64,000 nucleotides of DNA from NCBI GenBank assembly GCA_027924585.1, contig BSBM01000442.1, positions 4,898,001 through 4,962,000 on the forward strand, read 5' to 3'. Every line of letters starts with the position of its first letter. The first letter of the stretch is position 1. The DNA is from Larix kaempferi (Eukaryota; Streptophyta; Pinopsida; Pinales; Pinaceae). A program made the position numbers and the translations under genes. This document shows, in pieces, positions 35,626 to 47,600 of the stretch. Under the pieces are notes generated by a model. It saw nothing but the letters and a program-made list of their open reading frames with translations. It made no database searches and had not been told where the DNA came from.

Positions 35626-36646
35626 TGCTACACAAAAATCCCATCATATTGAGTTATGTGTCCTCTATGTTCCCTAATTCCTAAAGCACTTGAGCTAAAT
35701 GATTAAATTGAGAGTTGATGTTAACCTTTTAACCTTTTGTAGTCACCCTGACATGCCCTGCTCGTTGGAAAGGTGTGTCAGACCTTAGGTGACACACTCT
35801 ACACATTGATAGAGCATGTCAGTGACGTTGGTTTCCCTTGCAAAATAAGCATCACCCTTCAATGATGCGAGTTTCTAGTGTGCAAGTTGAATTGCTATTG
35901 GTTAAAATGGAAAAAAGAATCTTTGAGCAACTTCTCGAACCTTTGATTGCATGGAGTCTTATCACTACATGTTAGTAAATGTGGCACTTGATCCCCTTAC
36001 CTAGTGGGATGATCCCTTAAGCTTCTCCCACAAATACGCAGCCTCTCTTATCCTTTTAGACCTATAAATATAAACCCCCCTCTCCATGGTTAAGAGAAGG
36101 AAGGATAGAGTACCTACATGCTGGTGAAATTCCGCTAGGATATCCATTTCATCCATAGGAGGAAAAGCTTTGATCTTTGAGGCTATGGATGGTGTTACAA
36201 ATTCAAAGCTTGTTTGTAACCTCTCTCTTTGTACTTTTTGTAATTACATTAATGCAAATAATTTCCATAAACGTCTTTTCATTATAGAGTTTAGGATTTC
36301 CTTTTTTGACTGCTAATATAGATTGATTTATGATCATATGCGATCACTACTTGTTTGTTTCAACTTGTTTCATGTTGTTTTGTAGCTAAAGATCCGAAGA
36401 TTAAGGAGTTGAATCAAACAAGAAAGGAATTTTTCTCATAAGGTTATTTATCTCTTAACTTACTTTGCAATTTTTATCAATCTAGGAAAGTTATATGTAT
36501 CGTGTACTTCTTTTGTTCTAGATCTGAATCATTCGGACTAGGCCAAGATCCGTTTGTGTCCGCACTTACAGATTGTTTGAAAATAATGAAGATATTGCAT
36601 GCTATATATATATATATATACTTGTATATGCTATACTAATGGTAAC
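35626..36646 (+). repeat. LTR-like repeat X1
   Basis: About 1,020 bp, starting TGCTACAC after a G-run. It is collinear with 37298-38332 but diverged. Shared blocks include CACACTCTACACATTGATAGAGC-type sequence, a TATA box (36063-36070), and GTAATTACATTAATGCAAAT. The end near 36646 (TGGTAAC) is inferred from the alignment. Confidence 0.7.
36063..36070 (+). promoter_or_regulatory. TATA box in LTR-like repeat X1
   Basis: TATAAATA within a block (CCTATAAATA...CTCTCCATG) that recurs at 37737-37744 in X2, the expected position of an LTR core promoter. Confidence 0.55.
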
Positions 36647-37297
36647 CCCATGTAATCCCCTGGAATACAACGGCGGCCATGCTCCTTTTATTCTTCCCAA
36701 CAATGAGTAATGTTTGAAGAAGGGAGTGGTAACATTGTCCCTTTGCCATCAATATAAGGGTGTACCCATAGTCCTCCTCTTATGTATTAAAATTATTCGG
36801 TCTTTGAAAACTGAAACAAGTGTGTGAAACAATTGAAACAAATTTGGGTAAGGGTATGTGCTCCTTGACTCTTCCTTCAAAAGTTTATTAGAGCTAGAGA
36901 AAGGGCCAGGTCCACACTAAGACTACTAGATCCAAATGAGAACTCATACAATCAATGAACTAGTTCCAAGGTACACCAAGGGGGATATTTAATGCCACCA
37001 AGTGTGTGAGGAACTGAATTTGAATCCTTATAGGTGGTGGATCCTTCATTGCGCAGTGGGAAGTAGGTGGTTCCACTATTTTGATAGTAGTGCGACTATT
37101 GAAGAAATAGTCGTGCGAGTATCGCAAGAGAACTGAAATGATAACATGCGCTATAGCATGGTTTAACAATGGTTTAGCAGCGCGACCTCTTCTTTTGACT
37201 GGTATTTGATAACTTTTGGACTCATGCTGTCTTTTGGATTTGTTGAGGATGCCTTTGGTGAACTGAATTCTTTATGTTGATGTCACCTTAATGCAAG
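36647..37297. other. Spacer between X1 and X2, partly displaced repeat-domain sequence
   Basis: The first 300 bp match the degenerate repeat domain to the right: TGCTCCTTGACTCTTCCTTC and GAGCTAGAGAAAGGGCCA near 36860-36915 resemble 39150-39205. The remainder to 37297 has no match I could see and no gene. Confidence 0.55.
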
Positions 37298-38332
37298 TGT
37301 TATACCAAAATATTGTCATTGTGATTTATGTGTCCTCTATTTGCCCTGATTCCTAAATCACATGGGCCAAATGCTTGAAAGAAGAATTGTTGCTATCCCT
37401 TTTACCTTTTGTTGTCACCCCGACGTGCCCTACACTTTAACAAGGTGCGTCAGAAATTTGGTGACACACTCTGCACATTGATAGAGCGCGTCAGTGACAC
37501 TAGTTGCCTTTGCAAAATGTTCATCACTCTTCAAAGATGCTGGTTGTCTGTGTGCAAAGTTCAGCGATGCTAGTTTAAAGGGAAAAAGAGAAGCTTCGAA
37601 GCGGCTTCTAGAATCATTGTTTGTGTGGGGCCTTATCCCTACGAACTAGGGAAGGTGGCATTCGGTTCCCTTATCCTTTGGGATGATCCCTTGATATTCT
37701 CCCACAAATTCTCATCCTCTCCTATCCTTTTAGGCCTATAAATAAAAACCCGCTCTCCATGATCAAGGAGGAGGAATATAGAGCACCCAAATGATGGTTA
37801 GATTATGCTATATTTTCTTCCCTTTCATCCATCAAGGGGAAAAATATTGGATCTTTGAGGCTAGGATCATTTGGAAGGAGTTATGACGTCAAATCTCGGT
37901 TGTAACTCCTTTGTTTATGTACTTCTTATAATTACACTAATGCAAATTCTTTCCATAAACATCTTGTTATTGTGAGATCTTTCGAATTAGCTTCTTTGAC
38001 TAATAGTTTAGATTGATTTTGTTTATATGCTATCAGTATTTGCTTGTTTCCACTCGTTGTACATGGTTTTGCAGCTAGAGATAGAAAGAATAAGAGCTAT
38101 ATCAAGAGCCATATCAAGCAAGGAGATAGTATTGTGTTCATAAGGTGAGTTATCTTCTCATATTCCTCAGAATTTTACCTATCTAGGAAAGTCATTTGTA
38201 TCGAGTAATTATTTTGTTCTAGATTTGAACCATTCAGACTAGGGATATTGGCTAATGTCCGCATTGATGGATTGTTTTCAAATAACAAGAATCGCCGAAA
38301 TTTCGCATGTGTGCAATATTTAGGTGTTAACA
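37298..38332 (+). repeat. LTR-like repeat X2
   Basis: About 1,035 bp, TGTTATACC to GTGTTAACA, collinear with X1. There is no polypurine tract in front and no PBS behind, so it may be a solo LTR. No convincing TSD (GCAAG versus AGGCC). Confidence 0.68.
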
Positions 38333-40611
38333 AGGCCAATCATCCTCCTCCTTATCACTAGAACCATAAAAGGGTGATAAATGGAAAGTTTTCATTCTTC
38401 TTCTTTCTGAAATTTTAGAAGTGGTATAAAGTGCCACTCCCTCTCCCAGTGGTCTAAAAAAGTTCACATGCTAGTCATTCGAAAGGAGGAAGTGTTGGAA
38501 AGCGCTAGTGGTCCTTGAATCTTCCTCCCAAAAAATTCCATATCTAGAGAATAGACCAGTTGGTGATCCAAAGTACAAGAGTTTGAAAAAAGGCCCATGC
38601 TACATCTCCTCCTACCTCCTAAACACACTTCCACATCACTCTAACCATAAAAGGGTGAGAAAGGGCATGTTCTCCTTCTCCTCCTTTTTCAAATTTAAGA
38701 AGTGATAGGGAGTGCCAATGTTATTAGAATAGGGTGAGAAAGGGAAAATGTTGCCACTCTCCCTCCTAGCAGTCTAATGGAAACTGTTCATGTGCCACTC
38801 ATTCGAATGGAAGAATTCTGTTAAAACGAAACTGCTACTTGACATTTCCTCCCAGAGAGAGAGAGAAAGGGATAGATGCTCACTCAAATTACAAGTTTTT
38901 GAGAATGGGCCCATGCTCATACTCCTATGTTCTAAACTTGATTTCTTGTAAGAAATGGAGGCCAATGCTCCTTCACTCTAATCATAAAAGGGTGAGAAAG
39001 AGCCAGTGCTCTTTATCCTCCTTGCTCAAATTTCAGAAGCGTGAGTAAGGGCCAATGTAATTGGAATAGGGTGATAAAGTTCCAAGAAATATATAATCTA
39101 GTTGAGGTAAAACAATACTCATCTGAAAAGAAAAAGTGTGGGAGGGGCTAGTGCTACTTGACTCTTCCTCCGAAACATTACTAGAGCAAGAGAAAGGGCC
39201 ATGACCTCACTCAAAGAGCAATATTTTGTTAAAGGGCCCATGCTCCTCCTCCATGGTCTTAAAATTATTCATTTTTTGGAAAACAAGGCCACTCCACCTC
39301 CTCCTCATCACTCAAACCATAAAAGATCGAGAAAGGTCTAGTTCTCCTTCTCCTCCTCACTAACCCATCCTCCCCAAAACTACTAGATCGAGAGAAATGG
39401 CCAGTAACTGGTCACTCAAAGACCAAGAATTTGAGAAAGCATCCATGCTCCTTTTCCACCTCGTCACTCCTCATCACTCTAACCATAAAATGGTGAGTAA
39501 GGGACAGTGCTCCTTATCCTCCTTACTCAAATTTCATATGTGTCAGGAAGCGCCAACATAATTGGGGAAAGGGTGAATGTTGCCACTCCTCCTCCCATAA
39601 GTCAAAAGGAGTTCCCATGCTACTCATTAGAATGGATAAGTGTGGGATATGGCCAATGCTCCTCTTCTCTTCCTCTGAATAACTACCAAATATATATAAA
39701 GGGAAAGTTGCTTGGTCAAATACCAATATTTTTGGAAAGGGTGCATGCTCCCCACCTCCTATGTCCTAAAATTACTTACTCTCTCATCCTAAATTCAGGA
39801 CACTCCATGTACTTCTCATCATTTTATCCACATAAGGATGACAGAGGGTCAGGGATCCTTCTCCTCCTTACTAAAATTTTAGAAGTTGGATAAAGGGCTA
39901 GTACAAATAGAATAGGTGAGAAAGGACCAATATTTCCACCCCCTACCAAAAATATAAGGGAATTCCCATGCTACTTTTCTAAATGAAATAAGTGTGGGAA
40001 ATGCTAGTGTTGCTTGACTTCTTTAGAAATGGCTAGTGCTCCTTCCCTATCTCGCTCAGATTATGAAAGTGTCATAAAGATCACAAAGTGTCAGAAATGG
40101 CACATGCTCCTTGTCCTCATTTTATTATGAATGGAAGAAGTGTGAGGAAGGATCCCCCTCCCTCTTGAATTTACTATTCCCTGAGAAAATGAAAGGAATT
40201 CCACCTCATGGTCACTCTAATTTCAAATTTGTGATAAAGGGTCCATGCTCCTTTTGTTCTTACCGAATCTGGGTAAAGTTGGATAAAGGGCTAGTGATCC
40301 TTCCCTTCCTTATGAAAATGACTAGTTTGTGTGAAAGGGAAAATGTGCCTTCTCCTATGACTCGGTAAAATTAGAAAATGAAATGAAATCACCCATGCTC
40401 CTTCTCCTCCTTTGAATTGAGAGTGATAGCTAGTGGTCCTTCTTTTTGTCCCATAAATTACTAAAGAGAGGTAAAGAGTCATAGCTCCTTCTCTATCTCA
40501 CTCAGATTACAGAAGTGTCAGAAAGGGACCATGCTCCTTTTCCTCCTCTTATTACGAATGGAAGAAGGGTGAGGACGGATCACTCTCTCTCCTGAAGTTA
40601 CTAATAGGAAC
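38333..40611. repeat. Degenerate tandem-repeat domain
   Basis: About 2.3 kb built from the recurring phrases GAGAAAGGGCCA, ATGCTCCTTCTCCTCC and CACTCAAATTACAGAAG. Longer blocks repeat in order from about 38395, 38668, 39010, 39508 and 39855 (spacing 270-500 bp), and a second block type at about 40040 and 40468 (428 bp). Divergence is high. Open frames inside are artefacts. Confidence 0.7.
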
Positions 40612-41639
40612 CAACAAATTCATCAAAATCTAGACTAATTAAACCAATCTAGACCAAAAAGTTCCCAAATTAGCCTTATTAATAATAATTAATTAATTTC
40701 AAAGCCCAAAATAATGTATTTCGAATTTAAGCACAGTTTTTGACTCTCTAAAAAAGTTAAACCAAATTTTTGGCTCTAGAAAAACTAATTATGAGATTTC
40801 TCCAAATAAATATGGACCATGGGAAAGGGAAACTGCGCCTTCTCTAGGTGCTCACTCAAATTAGAAAATTACAAGAAAGTTATTGGGCCTATTAGTAATC
40901 AGATGTTCTAGGAAAAAATATCCAATTATATTCTAGGATCACAACCTAGGAAAAATGTCCATGAGTTTAATGAAAGGACAATCTCATTGAAGAGACACTT
41001 CCAACTAATGGCCATACGTTTAAGAAATAGGTTAAGAAAATTTTCTCTGAGGTTTGGTAACATACAATGGAAGTTAAATCAAATGGGGATTATTTTATAG
41101 TACGTTAGAAAAAAAATTGGGGTATTATTTCAAAGGTTAATAATTTGGGAACATTTTAATCCAAACTCTACAATATTAGTCTAGATTTTGGAACCAATAG
41201 CTTAAGCATAAAGGTGCTAATCCACAACGAGCATAATAATCGACCCGTAAATTGATTGTATATATGACTCAAAGTGGTAGCGCTTTGAGAAGATGCACGA
41301 AGGTTAAAGCACCCCCGTCGAGCCATTGGCCAGAAGATGCCTAAATACTTGGAGAATCCTAATTGTCAACAGTTCTGAAAATGAAATTTGTAAGCCACTT
41401 TTGTCTCGAGCCGCTACTACCTAGGACTACCAATGTCGTATTTCACCAATTCCCATGCAAGCAGAAAGGAACAAATCCACAGTGCATAGAGGAGGCAGAG
41501 ATCGAACCTGTGTGTTCCAACCAGACACTGACATGTGTTATGTGGTCCCATATGACATCAAAATCTTCACGTCCTTACCCTAATTTGAGAAGTCTCAGTA
41601 ATTTCCAAGATAATTAGAATAGGCCCTAAAGGTCACTAA
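40612..41639. other. Unidentified segment within the repeat domain
   Basis: The repeat phrases stop at about 40611 and resume at about 41640-41820. The intervening 1 kb is AT-rich on the left (GACTAATTAAACC) and has an 84-codon frame at 41363-41617 without motifs. It may be an insertion, but I see no terminal repeats or TSD. Confidence 0.4.
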
Positions 41640-42335
41640 AGCAGCTAGTAACTGCTCACAAAAGAGTTTGGGAGAGGGGCATGCTGCTTCTGCTCCACTT
41701 CCCATGGACAGAAGAAGTGAGAGGAAGGGATTATTAAGTCTAGTGCTCCTTTTCTTCTCGAAATTTACTAATGTGAGAATGAGCTAGTGCTCTTTCTCTA
41801 ATTCGTCTATTATATAAAACTTGTATTTGTATGGGACTTGTATAATGGCATGGTTAGGTGCATCCTTAAAAATACTATGCTAGGGCTTAAGAAAGGATAA
41901 TATGGGAATCTTTTATTCTATATTCGAAGGAATTTGTCCAAAAAGGAAATCCAGGCCCTGAATACTTGATGATGAGAATTATGTGTAGAGTTTGGAATGT
42001 AGATCGTTGGAGGTAGCTATCATATTAATGCAATGTATAAAACCACATGCCATGGCAACAATTTACAACTTATATTTGAAATTATCAAATTTCAATATTA
42101 TAATATTACTAAACTTTAATTTCATCTATATTAAATTGAAATATGCATAAAAATATTGACTAGTGGTGCGACTAGCACAATGAGTGGTATGGCTCAGTAT
42201 TCAGAAAGGACCTCAATCGTTCAAACATATTAGGGTAGGGTAACATTGGTAAAGGCTTGTGATTGAGGAATTATTGATACCTTCCCAAAATAGATATCCT
42301 AATCCTCGAATGGAGATGTATCTTTGCATACCATC
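41640..42335. other. End of repeat domain and flank of the solo LTR
   Basis: The repeat domain resumes (CTAGTGCTCCTTTTCTTCTC) and fades by about 41820. The remainder to 42335 is AT-rich with no gene. Confidence 0.5.
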
Positions 42336-43873
42336 TGTAATGTTCCCTTCTCCCATTAAATGCAGGGAAGGAAACATTAACAACACACCGGGCTTTTGTA
42401 AAGACTTAGCCTCAATATTTTTACTCATAATTTCATATCAATTAAAAACTTCGGTGTGTAGATTCAATTCAATATCAACACAGCGGAATTAAACATTACA
42501 TATGCACACAGTTTCATCATGCATTCAACATATAAACAACAGTCATTAATTAAAATATTTGCAGAGCATATAATTAACATAACTCAACCACAAGAATACT
42601 TATCTTGAATTGTAACAGTCCAAACGACTGGCTATGGAAGAGCAACGTTCCTCCCAACCATAGACCTCTGTCCAACTTGTGTTCTTTCAGCTGAGAGGTC
42701 ACCCCCGAGCTGGGCTGTGTATCCACTAAGGAGGAACTAGCTGGGCTCACTCATAGTCATGATTTCGGTCATCAGCTATGCTAAGCCAACACACCATTGG
42801 GTTTATCAAGCATACCAGAAGATAGAGGAGGGTAACGCTAAGCCAATGAGCTCAACCACAGAGCTACAAGCATATCAAGTGAACTCAACAGTCAGGCACC
42901 CACATTACCTACCACATCCAACACAAGAAAGATCCCCTTCTCTGTTACACAGTCCCTCAGGAAACTCTTCCCTCCAGTGCTCTTCAGGATGGGCATAGAA
43001 AGGTCCAGCTGCTAATCCTTGAGATCCTAGCCTTCACTAGGTTTTTCAAGCATACCCAACCTTTGCATAGTCATTCCCAACTTGATTTCTCACCATTCTG
43101 CTCACCAATTAACTCAAATCCGTCACTGGTTTTATGAGCTGCAGAAACTGGGTTTTCCTATTGATTTCAGGGTAGTTCAGGCTCCCACATTCGCCCCAAG
43201 GGTCATACCAATGGATTCCCCATTCGATTTCACTGCCCAATACCAAATCTTGACGTTTTTGGCTTCCCAAAACGTGGGTTCTCTCACAGTCGCGATTTCT
43301 GGTTTTCTCCCTGCTGGGAGCTCGTTTTTCGATGGATAATGATGCTGGGTTCTTTCACCAGGGAATGGGGATGAGAATGAAGCCACCTCCCATGAGGTTG
43401 AGTGACTTCTTGTTCAAGAAAACAGAGCTCATAACTACCCATACGAATTTCTGGGCTGCCCATGCTCCATTGAAGTCATGGGATGAAATCTAAACCACTT
43501 TCTTACAACAGGAATAAATGTCATCTAGGGAAGTCAATGGGTTCTCATAATGACATATGGAAGCCTAGGGTTTAGTCCCATAGCCCCCCCTCACCACTCC
43601 CTAGTGGATACACGTGTCCCCTTCTCATTCGTTGCCTCCATAGCCAGTTTTGGTATTTATTTCAATATTAAATATTTACATCAATTTACAATATCCCATG
43701 GCTTAATAGCACATGGGTAACAAAATATCAAGCGTGTCTAATTCAAATAAAATCCGAGCATAAACTAGCGGGGCCTTGGCCTTGAGCTCCACGCTAGGAA
43801 AACATACAACGTGCGTATACAATATTTACATTAGAAGCCAATATTTCCTAAGGGTCAAAATTGGGGTATTACA
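42336..43873 (-). repeat. Solo LTR related to element G
   Basis: 1,538 bp, TGTAATGTTCCC to GGGGTATTACA on the plus strand, with perfect inverted ends (TGTAAT/ATTACA). It is flanked by a perfect 5-bp TSD, CCATC (42331-42335 and 43874-43878). Inner blocks match the G LTR, such as CAACGTTCC, CCTCTGTCCAAC, TGTGTATCCACTAAGGA and the end CCTAAGGGTCAAAATTGGGG. It lacks G's roughly 80-bp minisatellite. No internal region remains, so it arose by recombination between two LTRs. Confidence 0.92.
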
Positions 43874-44202
43874 CCATCCATAGAAGAAGGTTGATAAGGA
43901 AGGTAGAGAGAGGAAGAAGCACTATAGCAGATCTTAGGTATACCCATTAGGGAACTGTAGTGAGTGTGAAAAAATTGAGCTTGAAGACTGTGGAAATAAG
44001 GTAGGAAATGAAATTATTGAAAAATATATTGATGATATGGTGTTCCACAGGAATATAGTAGACAGATTCTATAGAGCATCAAGACCTCAAGCTCGAAAAT
44101 TGTGGAAATAAAGTAGGTACTGGAAATATTATTAATACTGAGAGTGGGGGTGAATCAGTATTAAGATCAGTTATGAACAATTTTCACTTTTACCAAATTC
44201 AA
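43874..44202. other. Right flank of the solo LTR
   Basis: About 330 bp with no gene. At 44136-44160 lies TACTGAGAGTGGGGGTG, whose ends form the inverted pair TACTGA/TCAGTA; it resembles a polypurine tract plus LTR edge, but no matching LTR end was found. Confidence 0.4.
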
Positions 44203-44624
44203 CCAGTACGTATATTATGCATTCATCATAAACAATGTCATTCATCAACACATTCTTAAGACACTGAACACAAATATTTGACGTGGAAACCCAAATGGGA
44301 GAAAAACATAGAATGATTTCTTCTATAATAAAGATTACATTCATTGGATGCACCAACTTACAAAGTTCTCCAGCATCGACTGGAAGGAGGATCCAACCCC
44401 CCGATTTACAGTATACTTATATTATTCATTCATCATAAACAGTGTCATTCATCAACACATTCTTAAGACACTGAACACAAAGATTTGACGTGGAAACCCA
44501 AATGGGAGAAAAACATAGAATGATTTCTTCTATAATAAAGATTACATTCATTGGAAGCACCAACTTACAAAGTTCTCCAGCATCGACTGGAAGGAGGATC
44601 CAACCCCCCGATTTACAGTATACA
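44203..44624. repeat. 207-bp tandem duplication
   Basis: Two copies, about 44211-44417 and 44418-44624, each running from ATATTAT-CATTCATCATAAAC to CCCCGATTTACAGTATAC. I count about four differences. Each includes GTGGAAACCCAAATGGGAG, a word often seen near LTR ends. Confidence 0.92.
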
Positions 44625-47600
44625 ACCTCAAGGAAATGTTGACTCCTTGATTTACCAGCAATGACTAGATGGAGGCACCGACCCCCTGATTTAAAGGCTT
44701 CAACCAAAAGGAAGCACTGAATCCTTGTTCCTTGCCCCGTCCTGACACCCTGATATGACTGTAGTAGATCTTCTTATTTTCTGGTGATCTATGCACTCTT
44801 CATATTTACTACAATACTTTGCTTTGCGCACAATTTCTATATACTCTATCCTTCACAACTGTTGTATTGTATCATCAGTTCATTTCCTACTTCACATCAC
44901 TACATCAATATTGCACATTGGTTCTCATATTTTGTAACCTTATGCAATATATCACACATTGGTTCTTCTATTTCATAACCTTCTACAATCTCCATGGTAT
45001 TTCAACATACTGTTATGTTTCTACGCATCTGCAAACTCATCTACTTATGCACATAGTCTATTGTACCGTTGTTCTGTTCTTAGGAAACTATGACCTCCTA
45101 TGCACCATCTGCGACATTGTATTTATATTCTTGTACTCTTGGCCCATATACTATATCATCCTGAGCATCATATTTTTTACTTCTCTTCTATTACTGCACA
45201 CTTGGATCTTTTACTAGATCGTAGTGTTCCATATCAACGATATGTTGATACCCCAACAATTCAAAGCCTTCCAATCAGAATGCTATCTCTTTATCATGTT
45301 CAATTTTACATTTCACTCAGCAACTTGGATTCTTATTTATACTCAACTTGGTAAGATGATGTGTCCACAAGTTGGTCATAGCATCCCTTCTTCCTTTCTT
45401 TACGGTCAATCTTGCTCACATATCCACAACTTGTCTTGATCTACACAACTGAGGTATCATGCCTTGTGGTTATTGCACACATTTAGTCCTTAGCATATTG
45501 GGACTTGCGCACTTAGAACCAACTACATGTTGGGTTTTGCGCCCTTGAAGTACCATTTCTTGGTGATTCTTGTGCACTTCATTTTTCTAACCACATGATG
45601 CTTCTGAGACTCTTGCACACTCGCAAGACTTGTATACTTCTTCCGCTTGGTGGGTCTTGCGCACTTCCAAGACTTGCATAAATGTCCAACCACTTCTTTC
45701 TCCCAAGTCTCTTGCACACTCTTGGGACTTTTCCAACCACTTCTTTGACATTACCTTTGAAGTATCATGACTAGATGGATGGGACTTGCACACATGCCTT
45801 ATGTACTTCTTCAAACTGTATTTTATGTACTTCTTCAAACTGGATTTTATATACTTCTTCAAACTGGCACATTGTTAGTAATTCCTCTTTTACATCATGG
45901 GTGCTAAGTCCTTTTTGACATCAATGATAACCAAAGTTAAAAAATAACCCCCTTTGGAATTGATGTCAACACCGTATAAATCTATGCTCCTCCTAATCTT
46001 GAATTCCTTTGTTCTGTTTGCACATAGCACAATACTCCCCCTATGTGTACTCCCCTTGTGTTCTTTCCAGTTTGAACCTTTTTTATTCTGCACAACCTTC
46101 GATCAGTACTTGACTACTGTTTTTAATTTCTGCAGAGTTCACTGTCACTGATTCATGCTTCATGATATTTCTCCCCCTTTTACATCAATGGAAAAGAGAT
46201 TCTTTCTATGCTCAATTTCAGGTTTTATTTTGCACTTACACTTCAGCTTTGCGCTTCCTTAATTTATTTGATTACTCACCCTGGATTCGTGCTTTATTCC
46301 CTTTCCTTTTTTGTTATATCTGTGCAATGCTCGGCTGTCCTATAGCCTGTATATTTATCACTATCTATGTATCTCTCCCAAATATGCTCCCCCTGCATGG
46401 TTGCCAATTTCTGTTTAACTTGAAATTCTCTTCCTATCACATTTAACCTTTTTCTCAATCATCATTCTTTTTTTTTTCATGCTTCTTTATTCATCTTTCT
46501 ATCACTTCTACTACACACACTAGAGTGTTCCTCTTGTGCAATTGCAAGTTCCTTGTGATTCCGGATTTGCATTAACGTTTATGGTTCATTTCTTTCCTTT
46601 GTCACATCTACTGCAGTATGAAATTTTTTTGTCACGTTGGAGAGTTTTCATCATTAAATAAACATGTCGTCATTAATATTCATATTAATGTCACACATAT
46701 TTCTTCTGACTTCACACATCTTGTCACAATGTTTAAATATTCTTCCTTGATGTCGCACATATTTCCATTTGTCAACCAGCTTGGAAAGAAGTCAACAATG
46801 ATTTATAACTTGTGCAAAATATATGACATGTTGTTATCATACTCGATCCTTTTATGTGAAATCATTTCAATCACATGGAACAATGAGTTCGATTTTCATT
46901 TTTTTTCCTTTTTCCCGATCTTATTAATTCATGTAATTATTGTTTACATATTCCTAGTCAGCTTCGAAGCACGTGATCATGCATTCAATTAACCTCAATT
47001 TCCCTTCAATTTATTTTGCCACACATGGCAAGCACCTTCCAAATCTATATATGAGCTTAGTATGGCCTCATCTTTCATCCTGGTTCATTGACATTCCTTG
47101 TCAAGATTATTGTGAGTGGTGTGACTTTGTTTTCCATGTCTTCTTATTTTTAAATATTTAGCAACTCATTTGACAGTCTTCATTCACTGGTTTAGTCACA
47201 ACAGGATGATTTTGTGAAGCCAAAAATACATATGGGGATTTGGAAATCCCAGATGAAGGAATATGACTTCATGCAATGGTATGTGCAAACTCAAGTTAAT
47301 TAGAGTAATTTATAGGAATTTTCAAATATGAAGTAGAGAATCCAATTCCCAGAGAAGCAACAACAACAAACTCTTGACTTACTGAATTTGATTTAGATGG
47401 AGAAGTGTAGTGCTAACAAGCCTGCTATGACCTTGCAACTTTGTCAAATTCTGCAAACTTCTGAGTTCATCGAGAAAACTTCACTGTATCTTGAGCTTCG
47501 CTTGTCTCAACAAACATCCAACCATGTCGCAGAGTTGGACCTTGAGCTTTGGCTCTAAGTTGATTTTGTAATTATCAATTTTGTTCACCACAAATTTCAG

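Noticed and set aside
37293-38337. TSD around LTR-like repeat X2 (GCAAG/ACAAG)
   Set aside because: A match requires ending the LTR at TTAA rather than at the canonical CA; with the CA end the 5-mers are GCAAG and AGGCC.
38333-40611. CRISPR-like array
   Set aside because: Repeats are diverged, unequal in spacing and not separated by unique spacers; the window is plant nuclear DNA.
41363-41617. 84-codon frame as a small gene
   Set aside because: No recognised motif, no promoter or intron signals, and it sits in an unidentified insertion in a repeat domain.
44819-45217. 132-codon Phe/Tyr/Ile-rich frame resembling a membrane protein
   Set aside because: Hydrophobicity follows from T-rich sequence; overlapping frames in the other phases are also open and no motif is present.
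46618-46992. 124-codon frame
   Set aside because: AT-driven, without conserved motif or relatives in the window.
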